Part shown: positions 50,468 to 59,485 of the stretch, piece after piece
Layout of the letters: each line of letters opens with the position of its first letter
Position numbering within the stretch: the stretch's first letter is position 1
From: Treponema sp.
GTDB taxonomy: Bacteria; Spirochaetota; Spirochaetia; Treponematales; Breznakiellaceae
DNA length: 64,000 bases
NCBI GenBank assembly: GCA_009777335.1
Contig: WRMC01000003.1
Location: 62,001 to 126,000, forward strand
Direction of reading: 5' to 3'
Position numbers and translations under genes: made by a program
Notes under the pieces: generated by a model
The model's input: the letters and a program-made list of their open reading frames with translations, nothing else
Databases searched by the model: none
What the model was told of the DNA's origin: nothing

Positions 50468-51654
50468 AGGAAGGTCAGGACCTTTTCTACCCCCAGGATG
50501 AGGGCATCCAGATCGTCTTTAGTGGTGGACCAGCCCTGGGAGATCCGGATTCCCTCCAGGCGGGCCGATTCGTCGAGCCCCATGGCGGCCAGGACCGGCC
50601 GTTCCTCCGAAGCCGAGGAGCAGGCCGACCCGGTGGAGACCGCTACCCCCGCTTCGTCCAGGGCCCTGACCATCACCGCCCCGGGGACATCCTTAAACCT
50701 GACCTGGACTATCCAGGGCGAAAAGCGGGGGTCCTGGTCCTGCCGGTCCTCGGGGATAAGGCGGCAGCGCAAGCGGCCCTGGCTGTCCTTGACTTCCCGG
50801 AGGGCTCCTAAAAGATAGGCCATCCTTTGGCGGGCCTTCTCGCTCTCCTCTTCCAGGGCCTGGGGAGAGATGCGCTTTTGGAGGATCTCTGCCATCATCG
50901 CGGCCCCCTGGGTGTTCTCGGTCCCGGGCCGGACATTCCTTTCCTGTTCCCCCCCGGTATAGAGGGGCTGCAGGGGCTTACGCAGGTAGAGGAGCCCTAT
51001 GCCCCGGGGCCCCCCCAGCTTGTGGGCACTGAAGGAGGCCGAATCGAGATCCCAGGTTTTTAAGTCGATGGGGATCTTTCCCAGGGCCTGGACCAGGTCG
51101 CTATGAACATGGATGGCAGGGCCCCCCTTTTTCTGTTCCTCCCGGGCCACTTTGACCAGAGCTTCTATATTATTAATCGAACCAGTTTCGTTGTTTACCC
51201 CCATGATCGTAATAAACCGGGCCCCCGGGTTTTTGGACAGGGCCTTTTCCAGGGCGGCTTCGCTAATGCGGCCGTCTTTTCCGGCGGGGATGGCCGACAC
51301 AGGGAGGCCCAGTTTGCCGAGGACCAGGCAGTTTTCCCGGACCGAAGGGTGCTCTATGGCCGAATAGAGCAGGGCCCCCCGGCTCTGATGGCGGATCTGG
51401 GCATGGAGAACCAGGGCGTTCGATTCGGTCCCGCCGGAGCTAAAGTAGAGGGTCTGGGCCTCCACCCCCAGAAGGGCGGCACAGCGGTTTCGGGCATCTT
51501 CCAGGGCCTGCCGGGCCTGTCGGCCCTCAAGATGGAGGGAAGAGGGGTTAGCAAAGGGGAAATCGGAGCCCGAAGCGGGTTTAGTTAAGGTTTCATCGGG
51601 AATCGCAGCGGCAGCCCAATCGAAGTAATGCCGGCCGGGGGCTTTTTCTACCAT
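50464..51654 (-). CDS. Cysteine desulfurase, NifS/IscS type
   Basis: A 396-residue PLP enzyme: SGGTESNALVL, SFSAHKLGGPRGIGLLYLR with the PLP Lys, GGEQERNVRPGTEN, and VAVSTGSACSS with the active Cys. It takes sulfur from cysteine. Overlap with thiI points to tRNA thiolation as its main job, as for NifZ-ThiI in Bacillus. It could also feed iron-sulfur assembly. Confidence 0.93.
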   Translation of the reverse strand: MVEKAPGRHYFDWAAAAIPDETLTKPASGSDFPFANPSSLHLEGRQARQALEDARNRCAALLGVEAQTLYFSSGGTESNALVLHAQIRHQSRGALLYSAIEHPSVRENCLVLGKLGLPVSAIPAGKDGRISEAALEKALSKNPGARFITIMGVNNETGSINNIEALVKVAREEQKKGGPAIHVHSDLVQALGKIPIDLKTWDLDSASFSAHKLGGPRGIGLLYLRKPLQPLYTGGEQERNVRPGTENTQGAAMMAEILQKRISPQALEEESEKARQRMAYLLGALREVKDSQGRLRCRLIPEDRQDQDPRFSPWIVQVRFKDVPGAVMVRALDEAGVAVSTGSACSSASEERPVLAAMGLDESARLEGIRISQGWSTTKDDLDALILGVEKVLTFL

Positions 51655-51732
51655 GCCCTATCATAGAAAACTGCACCGGTCATGGCAAGGGTCGCCCCCT
51701 GGTCCAGGAGCTGCCTTCTTCCAGCCCTGTTC

Positions 51733-51761
51733 TTGTAATTTTCCCCCTAAATTATTACAAT
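51733..51761 (+). promoter_or_regulatory. Promoter with inverted repeat before thrA
   Basis: TTGTAA (51733-51738), 17-base spacer, TACAAT (51756-51761). The same stretch is an inverted repeat, TTGTAAT (51733-51739) and ATTACAA (51754-51760), which could be an operator. Confidence 0.55.
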
Positions 51762-51793
51762 CGTACACCTACTAACATGGTTTTGGAGAAGAA

Positions 51794-54265
51794 ATGATTG
51801 TTTCGAAATTTGGGGGTACCTCGGTAGGATCCCCCGCCGCATTAGAAAAAGTGATAGAACTGCTCATGGATCCCTCCCGCCGCTCTGATACGGCCCTGGT
51901 GGTGGTTTCGGCCTTTTCGGGGATCACCGACAGTCTTATAGAGATGAGCAGGGCCTCTGCCTCCGGGGACAGTTCCTATCTGGAAACCGCAGGGGTCCTA
52001 AAAAAAAGGCACCTGGACATGGCGGCCCACTTTATGGCCGGGAAGGATCTGGAGGCCCTGAAAGAAAAAATAGACCTCAAAATTGAGGAGCTTTTAAAGA
52101 TCCTCGAAGGTGCCTTTATCCTTAGGGAATTGTCTAATAGGACCCTCGATCTGGTCATGAGTTTTGGGGAACGGCTTTCGGCCTCCCTTATATCAGAAAT
52201 TTTCTGTGCCCGGGGCATTCCTTCAATTTTTTTGGATACCCGGGAGCTAATAAAAACCACCGATGATTACGGCCAGGCCCAGCTTCTCGAAGAGGAGAGC
52301 TTTACCCTCATCCGCTCCTGGTTTACCTCTTCTCCCCGGGGGGTTACCCCCCTGGTGGTGGCTACGGGCTTTATCGCCTCCGCCGCCGACGGCACCACCA
52401 CCACCCTGGGCAGGGGGGGCTCGGACTTTAGCGCCGCCATCTTCGGGGCGGCCCTGGATGTCCAGGAGGTGGAGATCTGGAGCGATGTGGACGGCATCCT
52501 CACCGCCGATCCCAGGCAGGTTAAGAATGCCTTTACGGTTGATACCATCTCCTACGAGGAGGCCATGGAGCTTTCTCACTTTGGGGCCAAGGTCATTTAC
52601 CCCCCCAGCATACGGCCCGCCCTGGAAAGGGGTATACCCATCGTGATTAAAAATACCTTTAACCCCGGCGGCCCCGGAAGCCGGATCATCCAAAACGCCG
52701 GGTCCGGTTCCTATTCCATCCGGGGGATTAGTTCCATGGGCCCGGTGACCCTCATCCGCCTGCAGGGGCCGGCCATGGTAGGGGTGGCGGGATTTTCCTC
52801 CCGCCTCTTCGGGTCCCTGGCCCGCCGGAAGATCAGCATCATCCTCATCACCCAGAGTTCCAGTGAATACTCCATCTGCTTTGCGGTCCATCCCGCCGAT
52901 GCAGAGGAGGCAGAGGCGGCCATAGCCGAAGAGTTCGAGCGGGAAATGTATCGGGCAGAAATCGACCCCCCCATTTCCGAAACGAACCTGTCCATCGTGG
53001 CGGTGGTCGGAGCGGGGATGAAGAGTTCCTCGGGGATCTCCGGCAAGGTCTTTCAGGCCCTGGGGCGCAACGGCGTCAATGTGGTGGCCATTGCCCAGGG
53101 CTCCTCAGAGATCAACATCTCGGCGGTTATTTCCAGCGCCGATGAGAACAAGGCCCTAAACGCCATCCACGAGGCCTTCTTTTTAGATGGGACCCGGTCG
53201 GTAAACCTCTTCCTGGTGGGGATAGGACTCATAGGCGGCACCCTGGTGGAGCAGATCGCCGCCCAGCGGGACAACCTGGCCTCCCAGCACAAGATCCGGA
53301 TCAACCTGGTGGGGGCCGCCGACTTTGGCCGGATGATCTTCGATCCCCAGGGCCTGGACCTTCTTAAGATCCGGGATCAGTTAAAAGAAGGGCAGGGGGA
53401 AGCCCTGGACCTAAACCAGTTTGTCCAGACCATTGCCGATCTTAACCTCCCCAACTCGGCTTTCTGCGACTGCACCGCCAGTGATCAAGTTTCGCTCATG
53501 TACGAGGCCTGCCTCTCTAAAGCCATACCGGTTATCACCCCCAACAAGAGGGCCAACTCGGGCTCCCTGGACTACTACCGGAAGCTAAGGGCCATCTCGG
53601 GGGATCGGAACATCCCCTACCTCTACGAGTGCACCGTGGGAGCGGGCCTCCCGGTGATCTCCACCCTCAGGGACCTCTCCCTTTCGGGGGACCGGATCCG
53701 CCGGATCGAAGCGGTGGTGTCGGGCACTTTGAGCTTCATCTTTAACAACTACGATGGCACCAAGCCCTTCTCGGCCCTGGTCCGGGAGGCCAAGGACAAG
53801 GGCTACACCGAGCCGGACCCCCGGGACGATCTCAATGCCATGGATGCGGCCCGGAAGGCCCTCATCCTTGCCCGGGAATGCGGCATGGCCCTGGAGTTCG
53901 CCTCGGTCCAGATAGATCCCATCCTGCCCCCGGCCTGTTTCGAAGCCCCCGATGTGGAGCAGTTTTTTGTGGAGCTGGAAAAAATCGACCAGAGCTTCGA
54001 AGACCGGCGATCCCGCTCGGCCCTGGAGGGAAAGGCCCTCCGTTATGTGGCGGTCATCGAAGAAAACAGCGCCAGACTCTCCCTGCGGGAAGAACCGGCC
54101 AACAGCCCCTTTAGGGGACTGGTGGATTCGGACAACATGGTGGTCATTACCACCGACCGGTATTCCACCCTGCCCATGGTCATTAAGGGTCCCGGTGCGG
54201 GAGCCCAGGTCACCGCCGGGGGTATCTTTGCAGACATTGTCAGGATAGCCCGGACCCTGGTCTAG
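51794..54265 (+). CDS. thrA: Bifunctional aspartokinase/homoserine dehydrogenase
   Basis: An 823-residue fusion. Aspartokinase: KFGGTSVGSP at the start, LGRGGSDFSAAIFGAAL, SDVDGILTADPR. Two ACT-type regulatory domains (about 310-460) follow with VAGFSSRLFGSLARRKISI and VVGAGMKSSSGISGKVFQALG. Homoserine dehydrogenase: NLFLVGIGLIGGTLVEQI, TPNKRANSG, YECTVGAGLPVISTLRDL, GTLSFIFNNYDG, GYTEPDPRDDLNAMDAARKALILARE. It carries out two steps toward threonine and methionine and is probably inhibited by threonine. Length matches E. coli ThrA. Confidence 0.96.
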   Translation: MIVSKFGGTSVGSPAALEKVIELLMDPSRRSDTALVVVSAFSGITDSLIEMSRASASGDSSYLETAGVLKKRHLDMAAHFMAGKDLEALKEKIDLKIEELLKILEGAFILRELSNRTLDLVMSFGERLSASLISEIFCARGIPSIFLDTRELIKTTDDYGQAQLLEEESFTLIRSWFTSSPRGVTPLVVATGFIASAADGTTTTLGRGGSDFSAAIFGAALDVQEVEIWSDVDGILTADPRQVKNAFTVDTISYEEAMELSHFGAKVIYPPSIRPALERGIPIVIKNTFNPGGPGSRIIQNAGSGSYSIRGISSMGPVTLIRLQGPAMVGVAGFSSRLFGSLARRKISIILITQSSSEYSICFAVHPADAEEAEAAIAEEFEREMYRAEIDPPISETNLSIVAVVGAGMKSSSGISGKVFQALGRNGVNVVAIAQGSSEINISAVISSADENKALNAIHEAFFLDGTRSVNLFLVGIGLIGGTLVEQIAAQRDNLASQHKIRINLVGAADFGRMIFDPQGLDLLKIRDQLKEGQGEALDLNQFVQTIADLNLPNSAFCDCTASDQVSLMYEACLSKAIPVITPNKRANSGSLDYYRKLRAISGDRNIPYLYECTVGAGLPVISTLRDLSLSGDRIRRIEAVVSGTLSFIFNNYDGTKPFSALVREAKDKGYTEPDPRDDLNAMDAARKALILARECGMALEFASVQIDPILPPACFEAPDVEQFFVELEKIDQSFEDRRSRSALEGKALRYVAVIEENSARLSLREEPANSPFRGLVDSDNMVVITTDRYSTLPMVIKGPGAGAQVTAGGIFADIVRIARTLV

Positions 54266-54687
54266 GCCCTCTTTAGCTTTGCCGAGATAAAGGCCGACAG
54301 GTTCTTGTCGAAGGTCTGTATATGGTCCAGGGCCCAGTCCCTCAGGTACTGTATAAACAGCTCTGGGTCATAAAGGCCGGTGGAGTAAAACTTGTTTGTT
54401 TCACCCAAGACCCTCTTCATAAATTCCCGGTGTTCCCTCCTATGTTCTAAAAGTTCCGGGTACTCTAAAAGGAGCATAATTCTCTCTTCCAGACTAAAAT
54501 GCCGGTTCGTCAAACTGATGGTTTTTTGGGAATAGAGGGAGAGGCTCTTGGTTGATTTTTCAGAGTCCTCACAGATCTGGCAGAGGGTGTTGATCATGTT
54601 TATCAGCTCCTCATGCTGGGTATCCATGAGGGGAATGTCCAAAAGGAGCTGGGTGTCCCAGGTGACCTCACAGGGGGATTTTTCCAT
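54262..54687 (-). CDS. Bacteriohemerythrin, second copy
   Basis: A 141-residue hemerythrin: VTWDTQLLLDIPLMDTQHEELINMINTL, NRHFSLEERIM, HRREHREFM and ALDHIQTFDKNL carry the iron ligands. It differs much from the 48.9 kb copy. GGGAGGAATCT precedes the ATG. The end overlaps thrA by 4 bases, convergently. Confidence 0.88.
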   Translation of the reverse strand: MEKSPCEVTWDTQLLLDIPLMDTQHEELINMINTLCQICEDSEKSTKSLSLYSQKTISLTNRHFSLEERIMLLLEYPELLEHRREHREFMKRVLGETNKFYSTGLYDPELFIQYLRDWALDHIQTFDKNLSAFISAKLKRA

Positions 54688-54787
54688 AGATTCCTCCCTA
54701 CATCGTTAGCTCCCTATAAATTTATAAAATTCCACCCCCATCGTCCACATATTTGACATTTTTTGAGAAAAATAAATAATGGTATAA

Positions 54788-56197
54788 TTATCGCAAATAG
54801 AGGTTTGAGTCCTCGATGTTCTTTAAGATGCCTTCGAAATTGCCCATGTCCCAGGCCAGGTCGACGATGCTGTACTTGTTGCGGATCATCTGGCCCCGCC
54901 GGCAATCGGCGATGGCCTGGCTCCGGCTGAGGCCTATGGCCTCGGGAACCAGGGGGCAGAGGGCCCTGCCCAGGATATCTTTCAGTTCCCCATAGGGGAT
55001 AAGGAGGTCCATCACCCGGTCCCTTATTGCGGTCCAGGAATCCCGGAAGGCCTCGTTTATGGTCTCTACCAATGGCTCATCCATCATCTTGTCCATGGAA
55101 GCTTCTATAATCTTGTCATGGGCCCGGCTGCCCTTAAAGGCCGCTGACACCTGGGCCCGCCGTTCATCCCGGCTGGGCCGCCGGTACGAGGGGTCCTGGG
55201 GCGGGGGGCCCTTGGGGTCCGCAAAGAAGATCTCCGTAAAGGCCGTGGCTGCCAGGGTCCCTATGCTCACCTTAAAGCCATGGGTCACCGGGGCCCCCTT
55301 AAATCGCAGATCCTCCATCTCCCAGACATGGCTCCATAGGTGCTCGGCCCCCGATACGGGCCGGGAGTTCTTCATGTACTGCATGGCAAAGCCAGTTACC
55401 GCCAAGGTTTGAAAGAGGACCCTGATGGCATCCTGATCCCCCCGGGGGGCGGGAACGCTCTCTTCCAGAGCTTCCCTAAAGCCCTGGTGCACCATGGTCC
55501 AGGGGATGGGATCTATGGCCGGGGCTTCGGGGGCCCCCAGGGCTCCGGCCTTTTCGGCGATGATCCAGTCGGTGCCGGCGATGATCTTGCTGGCCAGATC
55601 CCCCACCCCCGAAGAACTCAGGTAGGCCGGAGCGGCGGCGATAATTCCCAGGTCGGCGGCCAGGACCCGGGGGGCCTTGCAGAGGACATTCTGTTTAAAC
55701 CCGTCCATTAAAAGGGAGGCCCCGTTGGGGGTGTAGCCGTCCACCGAGGCGGCGGTGGGCACGCAGAGGTAGGGAAGATCCAGTTCCTCCGCCGTCCTCT
55801 TTACCAGGTCGTTGAGGGTCCCCGCTCCTACGGCTAGGGGGACCAGGGCGGGAAAGTCCGGCAGGGAAGAAACCCACTTGGTAAGAAAGCGTATATGCTC
55901 GTACTCCGCATGAAGATGATCCCCCCCGGGAAAGATATGGACGGCCCCTACCTTGAGCCCCCCCTCTTCGGCAATAGCCTTGACCCTTTCTCCGGCAGCT
56001 TTATAGGTGTTTTCGTCAGCGATTAGGCAGAGGGTCTTGTGGTCAAAGAACTCGGTGATGAGGCGGGGTATGGCCTCCAGGGCATCTTTGGCAAGGATGA
56101 GTTCCTTTGTTTCGTCCGCATGGGCCAGGCACTCTTTAAGGGAAAGGGGACCCTGACCGGTTTTATTCGTAGAGTGGATCATGATGTACTGTATCAT
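54788..56197 (-). CDS. sn-glycerol-1-phosphate dehydrogenase family (AraM/EgsA-like)
   Basis: A 469-residue iron-alcohol-dehydrogenase-like protein: LVPLAVGAGTLNDLVKRTA, LCVPTAASVDGYTPNGASLL, SSSGVGDLASKIIAGTDW (with the metal Asp) and SGAEHLWSHVWEM (metal His). These are marks of the G1PDH/AraM group, which reduces dihydroxyacetone phosphate to sn-glycerol-1-phosphate. It is about 75 residues longer than Bacillus AraM, mostly at the C-terminus. An internal ATG at 56182 is an alternative start. Divergent from the aminotransferase with only about 35 bases between. Confidence 0.82.
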   Translation of the reverse strand: MIQYIMIHSTNKTGQGPLSLKECLAHADETKELILAKDALEAIPRLITEFFDHKTLCLIADENTYKAAGERVKAIAEEGGLKVGAVHIFPGGDHLHAEYEHIRFLTKWVSSLPDFPALVPLAVGAGTLNDLVKRTAEELDLPYLCVPTAASVDGYTPNGASLLMDGFKQNVLCKAPRVLAADLGIIAAAPAYLSSSGVGDLASKIIAGTDWIIAEKAGALGAPEAPAIDPIPWTMVHQGFREALEESVPAPRGDQDAIRVLFQTLAVTGFAMQYMKNSRPVSGAEHLWSHVWEMEDLRFKGAPVTHGFKVSIGTLAATAFTEIFFADPKGPPPQDPSYRRPSRDERRAQVSAAFKGSRAHDKIIEASMDKMMDEPLVETINEAFRDSWTAIRDRVMDLLIPYGELKDILGRALCPLVPEAIGLSRSQAIADCRRGQMIRNKYSIVDLAWDMGNFEGILKNIEDSNLYLR

Positions 56198-56232
56198 TGC
56201 TTTTGGTTATAGTGAAGAAGGAGGATAGTCCT

Positions 56233-57420
56233 ATGCCCCTGGCCGATGCAGTACGGGAAGCCCTTGGCTCCCAGTCGATGATACGAAAAATGTTTGAAGA
56301 AGGTACCCTGCTTAAGCAGCAGCATGGGGCCCATAATGTCTTTGATTTTTCCCTGGGGAACCCGGACCTGGAGCCCCCCCCGGCCTTCCATGAGGTCTTT
56401 GTAAAGATGGCCTCCGAGGATGAAAAGGGTTCCCACGCCTACATGCCCAATGGGGGCTACCCCCATGTCCGGGAGGCCCTGGCAAAGAAGGCATCGGCGG
56501 AACAGCAGGTGAACATAGACGGCAGCCACATCATCATGTCCTGCGGGGCCGCCGGGGGTCTTAATGTGGTCTTTAAATCTATCTTAAACCCCGGGGACGA
56601 GGTGATCGTCTCCCGGCCCTACTTTATGGAGTACCGGCCCTATGTATCTAACCACGGGGGCAAGATAGTTGAAGTGGATGCCCTGGATGACTTTAACCTG
56701 GATGTGGATGCCATAAAGGCGAAGCTGAATCCTAAAACCGCGGCGGTGTTGATCAATTCACCCCATAACCCCACGGGAAAAATATACCCCCCCGAGCTCA
56801 TTGCCCATCTGGCCCAGGTGATGGAAGCCCACGGACGGGCATCGGGCCGTATGCCCTACCTTATCTCCGACGAACCCTACAGGGAAATCGCCTATGATGG
56901 CATCGCCGTTCCCCCGATCCTGTCGGCCTACAAGGAATCCCTGGTGGTCACCTCCTATTCCAAGAGCCTTTCCCTCCCGGGGGAACGGATAGGCTATATC
57001 GCCCTGGGCCCCGAGGCGGAGGACAAGCAGAACCTGATCGGGGCCCTCATCTATGCTACCCGGATCCTGGGCTATGTGAATGCCCCGGCCCTGATGCAGC
57101 GGATCGTGGCAGAACTGGTCTCTGCCAGGGTGGATGTAGACATTTACGCCCGCCGCCGCGGGGCCTTTGCCAAGGTCCTGGACCAGGTCGGCATCAGGTA
57201 CTCCAAGGCCGAGGGAGCTTTTTACTATTTCTGCCAGGTCCCCTCAGGGGGGGACGACCTGGCCTTTGCGGAGCACCTAAAGAAGCATTTAATCCTGGGG
57301 GTGCCGGGGTCGGGCTTCGGAAAGCCCGGCTGGATCCGCTTTGCCTACTGTGTAGACGAAAAAATCATCGAAGCTTCCGGTCCAGCATTCCAAAAAGCCA
57401 TGGAAGAGTGGGGGAAGTAG
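56233..57420 (+). CDS. PLP-dependent aminotransferase, class I
   Basis: A 395-residue fold-type I aminotransferase: FDFSLGNPDLEPPP, YMPNGGYPHVREALA, SCGAAGGLNVVFKSILNPGDEV, LINSPHNPTGKIY, LISDEPYREI, SYSKSLSLPGERIGYIA with the PLP Lys, and C-terminal GSGFGKPGWIRFAYC. Probably acts on aspartate, an aromatic or an alanine-type substrate; exact specificity is not clear. The ATG follows GAAGGAGGATAGTCCT. Confidence 0.88.
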   Translation: MPLADAVREALGSQSMIRKMFEEGTLLKQQHGAHNVFDFSLGNPDLEPPPAFHEVFVKMASEDEKGSHAYMPNGGYPHVREALAKKASAEQQVNIDGSHIIMSCGAAGGLNVVFKSILNPGDEVIVSRPYFMEYRPYVSNHGGKIVEVDALDDFNLDVDAIKAKLNPKTAAVLINSPHNPTGKIYPPELIAHLAQVMEAHGRASGRMPYLISDEPYREIAYDGIAVPPILSAYKESLVVTSYSKSLSLPGERIGYIALGPEAEDKQNLIGALIYATRILGYVNAPALMQRIVAELVSARVDVDIYARRRGAFAKVLDQVGIRYSKAEGAFYYFCQVPSGGDDLAFAEHLKKHLILGVPGSGFGKPGWIRFAYCVDEKIIEASGPAFQKAMEEWGK

Positions 57421-57492
57421 AAGAAGAGGAAGAGGAAGAGGAAGAGGAAGAGCTCTCACAGAGACACGGAGGACACGGAGGAAGAAGGAGGG
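57421..57492. repeat. GAAGAG simple repeat and GGACACGGAGG motif
   Basis: About five (AGAGGA) units directly after the aminotransferase stop, then CACAGAGACACGGAGG, GACACGGAGG and further purine runs. The frame that spans it (MGEVEEEEE...) is low complexity and not considered a gene. Confidence 0.7.
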
Positions 57493-57554
57493 GGGATTTT
57501 AGTCTTCACATGGAGACTAAAATGGCAGGTTTAATGATGGTGCTACTAACTCAG

Positions 57555-57768
57555 AACCAAGACCAAGACCAACCGAGCACATCCAGCTGGCGCTGGACAG
57601 GAACCTTCACCCCGTGCGAGCTTCAAAATGCTCGCCCGGGACGAAGTTCCTGCTCCAGCACAGATAGCTATGCGTGGTTCGATAGAAGATGATCATCGAA
57701 TACCACCTGCATGGTATAGCCGATGTAGTACCATCTTCATCCATACAAAGGAGGGAGAAGAAAGCCGC
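57555..57768 (+). repeat. Structured intergenic repeat, copy C (inverted)
   Basis: On the plus strand it starts AAGACCAACCGAGC, like the minus-strand start of copy A (AAGACCTAACCAG). It has a GCTGG...CCAGC hairpin (57592-57659) with an expanded interior and a GTGGTTCGAT...ACCAC hairpin (57674-57706), whose first 26 bases are identical to the reverse strand of copy A at 24694-24720. It lies about 135 bases 3' of the aminotransferase gene, with the AAGACC end facing its stop. Confidence 0.65.
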
Positions 57769-57829
57769 TCTAGCTAGATCTCAGGAAAGGCTCTTTATTA
57801 ATGACATGGGTGTCAGTCACCCTATTATT

Positions 57830-57852
57830 ACCCTCACTAATGAGGGTTTTTT
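57830..57852 (+). terminator. Rho-independent terminator
   Basis: ACCCTCA CTAA TGAGGGT followed by TTTTTATTT. The stem is symmetric and could work in both directions, but the T-run favours plus-strand transcripts from the aminotransferase side. A second, weaker hairpin (TACCCTC...GAGGGTA) lies at 57862-57881. Confidence 0.75.
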
Positions 57853-57916
57853 ATTTGCGTTTACCCTCATAGGCGAGGGTATATTCTAATAATTCGAATT
57901 GCTGCTCTTTAGCATA

Positions 57917-58166
57917 TCTTCCCCATCATCCTCATATGTAGAGATGATTATGATAGGCTCTTCTCAGTCCAACCGCTCATCGCTTGCTCAGCTGGAGCAA
58001 AAAATGGTCCCTGCGGCGATTTCGACCTGGCCACACAACATAATTAAAATTAAATTTGGTAAACCCTATATGCAATGATTGTGTCACCAGTTGTGTGGCC
58101 CGGGCGCTGGAGCCGCGGGGGCCATGTTTTTGTCCAGCGGTGAAGGGGTAGTGAGGTCTTGATCTT
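57917..58166 (-). repeat. Structured intergenic repeat, copy B
   Basis: Same orientation as copy A. It shares TTCCCC...CCTCAT.TGTA...GATTATGATA at one end and GGTCTT.GATC at the other, plus GCGGCGATTTC and GCTGGAGCCG inside. Its GCTGG/CCAGC hairpin (58106-58138) has exactly the 33-base span of copy A. A perfect 11-base inverted repeat GGCCACACAAC/GTTGTGTGGCC spans 58029-58100. It abuts the hisS stop codon. Confidence 0.7.
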
Positions 58167-59472
58167 AAAATAGGGTCAGCATTGCAATAATCTCTTCGAT
58201 ATTCAGCCCTTCGTGGTTTTCTCTTTTTGTTAGGTCCCGGAGTACCAGGGGGCTGCTAAGGGGGTTTTCCGGGTCCGCTATGATGAGCCACTTAATGCCC
58301 TTTTTCTCGGCTGCCTGGAACTGCCTGGTGAGTTTGTCTTCTTCCAGGAATACTTCACAGGGGAGCCCCTCTTTTCGGAGCTTCTCTGCCAGGACCTGGC
58401 AGGCTCCGGCAGATCCTTCGCTCACCCAGGCAATGGCACAGGCGGCGTAGGAGCTGACAGGTTTGATGCGGCCCAGTTCTTCCAGGGCGGCGATGAGCCG
58501 GTCTATGCCCAGGCTGGCCCCTATGCCGCTTAGGGGGGCACTGCGCTCGCTCGAATACAGGGCCACCAGGTTGTCGTAGCGGCCCCCGGAACATACCGAG
58601 CCTATGCCGGGTAAATCGGCCAAAAAGGACTCAAAGACCACTCCGGTGTAGTAATCCAGCCCCCGGGTAATGGAGGGGTCCAGGATATAGCTGCCGGTAA
58701 TTCCTGCGTCCTTGATATAGGACAGGATAAGGCCGAGTCTTTCGGTTTCGGGGCAGGGCCCTATGATGGCCTCCATGGCCCGGAGGGTTTCTTCAAAATT
58801 GCCTTCGATGCTGATAAAACCGTATAGGGCCTCCGCCTTTGCTTTCCCGGCGATTCCCGAAAGGAGCTTTATTGTCTCCTCCTTGCCAATTTTACCGAGC
58901 TTGTCCACGGTCCTGAGTACTTCCACGGATTTATCCAGGATTTCAAGCTGGGAAAGGAAGCGGTTGAATACCCCCCGGTGGTTAAGGCGTATTATCACCG
59001 GGCCCCCGGCTATGGCAAGGAGGGTATTCCGCATCATGTGGAGGATCTCAAAGTCGCAGGCCGCGCTGTCGCTGCCTATGGTGTCAAAGTCACATTGGGT
59101 AAACTCCCGGTAGCGCCCCCGCTGGGTGTTTTCGCCCCGCCATACCTTGGCGATATGGTAACGCTTAAAGGGAAAGCTAAGTTCCCCCCGGTGTTCTGCC
59201 AGGAAGCGGGCAAAGGGGACGGTGAGATCAAAGCGCAGGGCCACATCCCGGCCCCCCTTGTCATTAAAGCGGTACATCTGCTTATCAGTTTCGCCCCCCC
59301 CCTTGCCCAGGAGGATCTCCGTATACTCCAGGGCCGGGGTGTCTATGGGGACAAAACCATAGGAGCGGAAGGATGCTTCGATCTTTTCCAGGAGCATTCG
59401 CCGTCCTATTTCGGCGGGGGGTAAGAAATCCCTAAACCCCTTCAGGATCTTCGGTTCAATATATGCAGCCAT
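58165..59472 (-). CDS. hisS: Histidyl-tRNA synthetase
   Basis: A 435-residue class II synthetase: GFRDFLPPAE at the start, motif 2 HIAKVWRGENTQRGRYREFTQCDFDTIGS, the histidine blocks TRGLDYYTGVVFE and GGRYDNLV, motif 3 GASLGIDRLIAAL, and an anticodon-binding C-domain (AADKLTRQFQAAEKKGIKW-like). It charges tRNA-His. The gene begins 13 bases after the chemoreceptor stop. Confidence 0.96.
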   Translation of the reverse strand: MAAYIEPKILKGFRDFLPPAEIGRRMLLEKIEASFRSYGFVPIDTPALEYTEILLGKGGGETDKQMYRFNDKGGRDVALRFDLTVPFARFLAEHRGELSFPFKRYHIAKVWRGENTQRGRYREFTQCDFDTIGSDSAACDFEILHMMRNTLLAIAGGPVIIRLNHRGVFNRFLSQLEILDKSVEVLRTVDKLGKIGKEETIKLLSGIAGKAKAEALYGFISIEGNFEETLRAMEAIIGPCPETERLGLILSYIKDAGITGSYILDPSITRGLDYYTGVVFESFLADLPGIGSVCSGGRYDNLVALYSSERSAPLSGIGASLGIDRLIAALEELGRIKPVSSYAACAIAWVSEGSAGACQVLAEKLRKEGLPCEVFLEEDKLTRQFQAAEKKGIKWLIIADPENPLSSPLVLRDLTKRENHEGLNIEEIIAMLTLF

Positions 59473-59485
59473 GATTCCTCGCTTT

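Noticed and set aside
54714-54787. Plus-strand promoter (TTGACA and TATAAT) between hemerythrin and AraM-like genes
   Set aside because: The two boxes are 24 bases apart, too far for one promoter, and there is no plus-strand gene behind them.
57408-57889. Two short plus-strand frames (94 and 66 codons)
   Set aside because: One is made of the GAAGAG repeat and repeat copy C, the other crosses a hairpin and the terminator. Neither has protein character.
24629-58166. CRISPR array or retron
   Set aside because: The three related copies are far apart with no regular short spacing, and no cas or reverse transcriptase gene is in the window.
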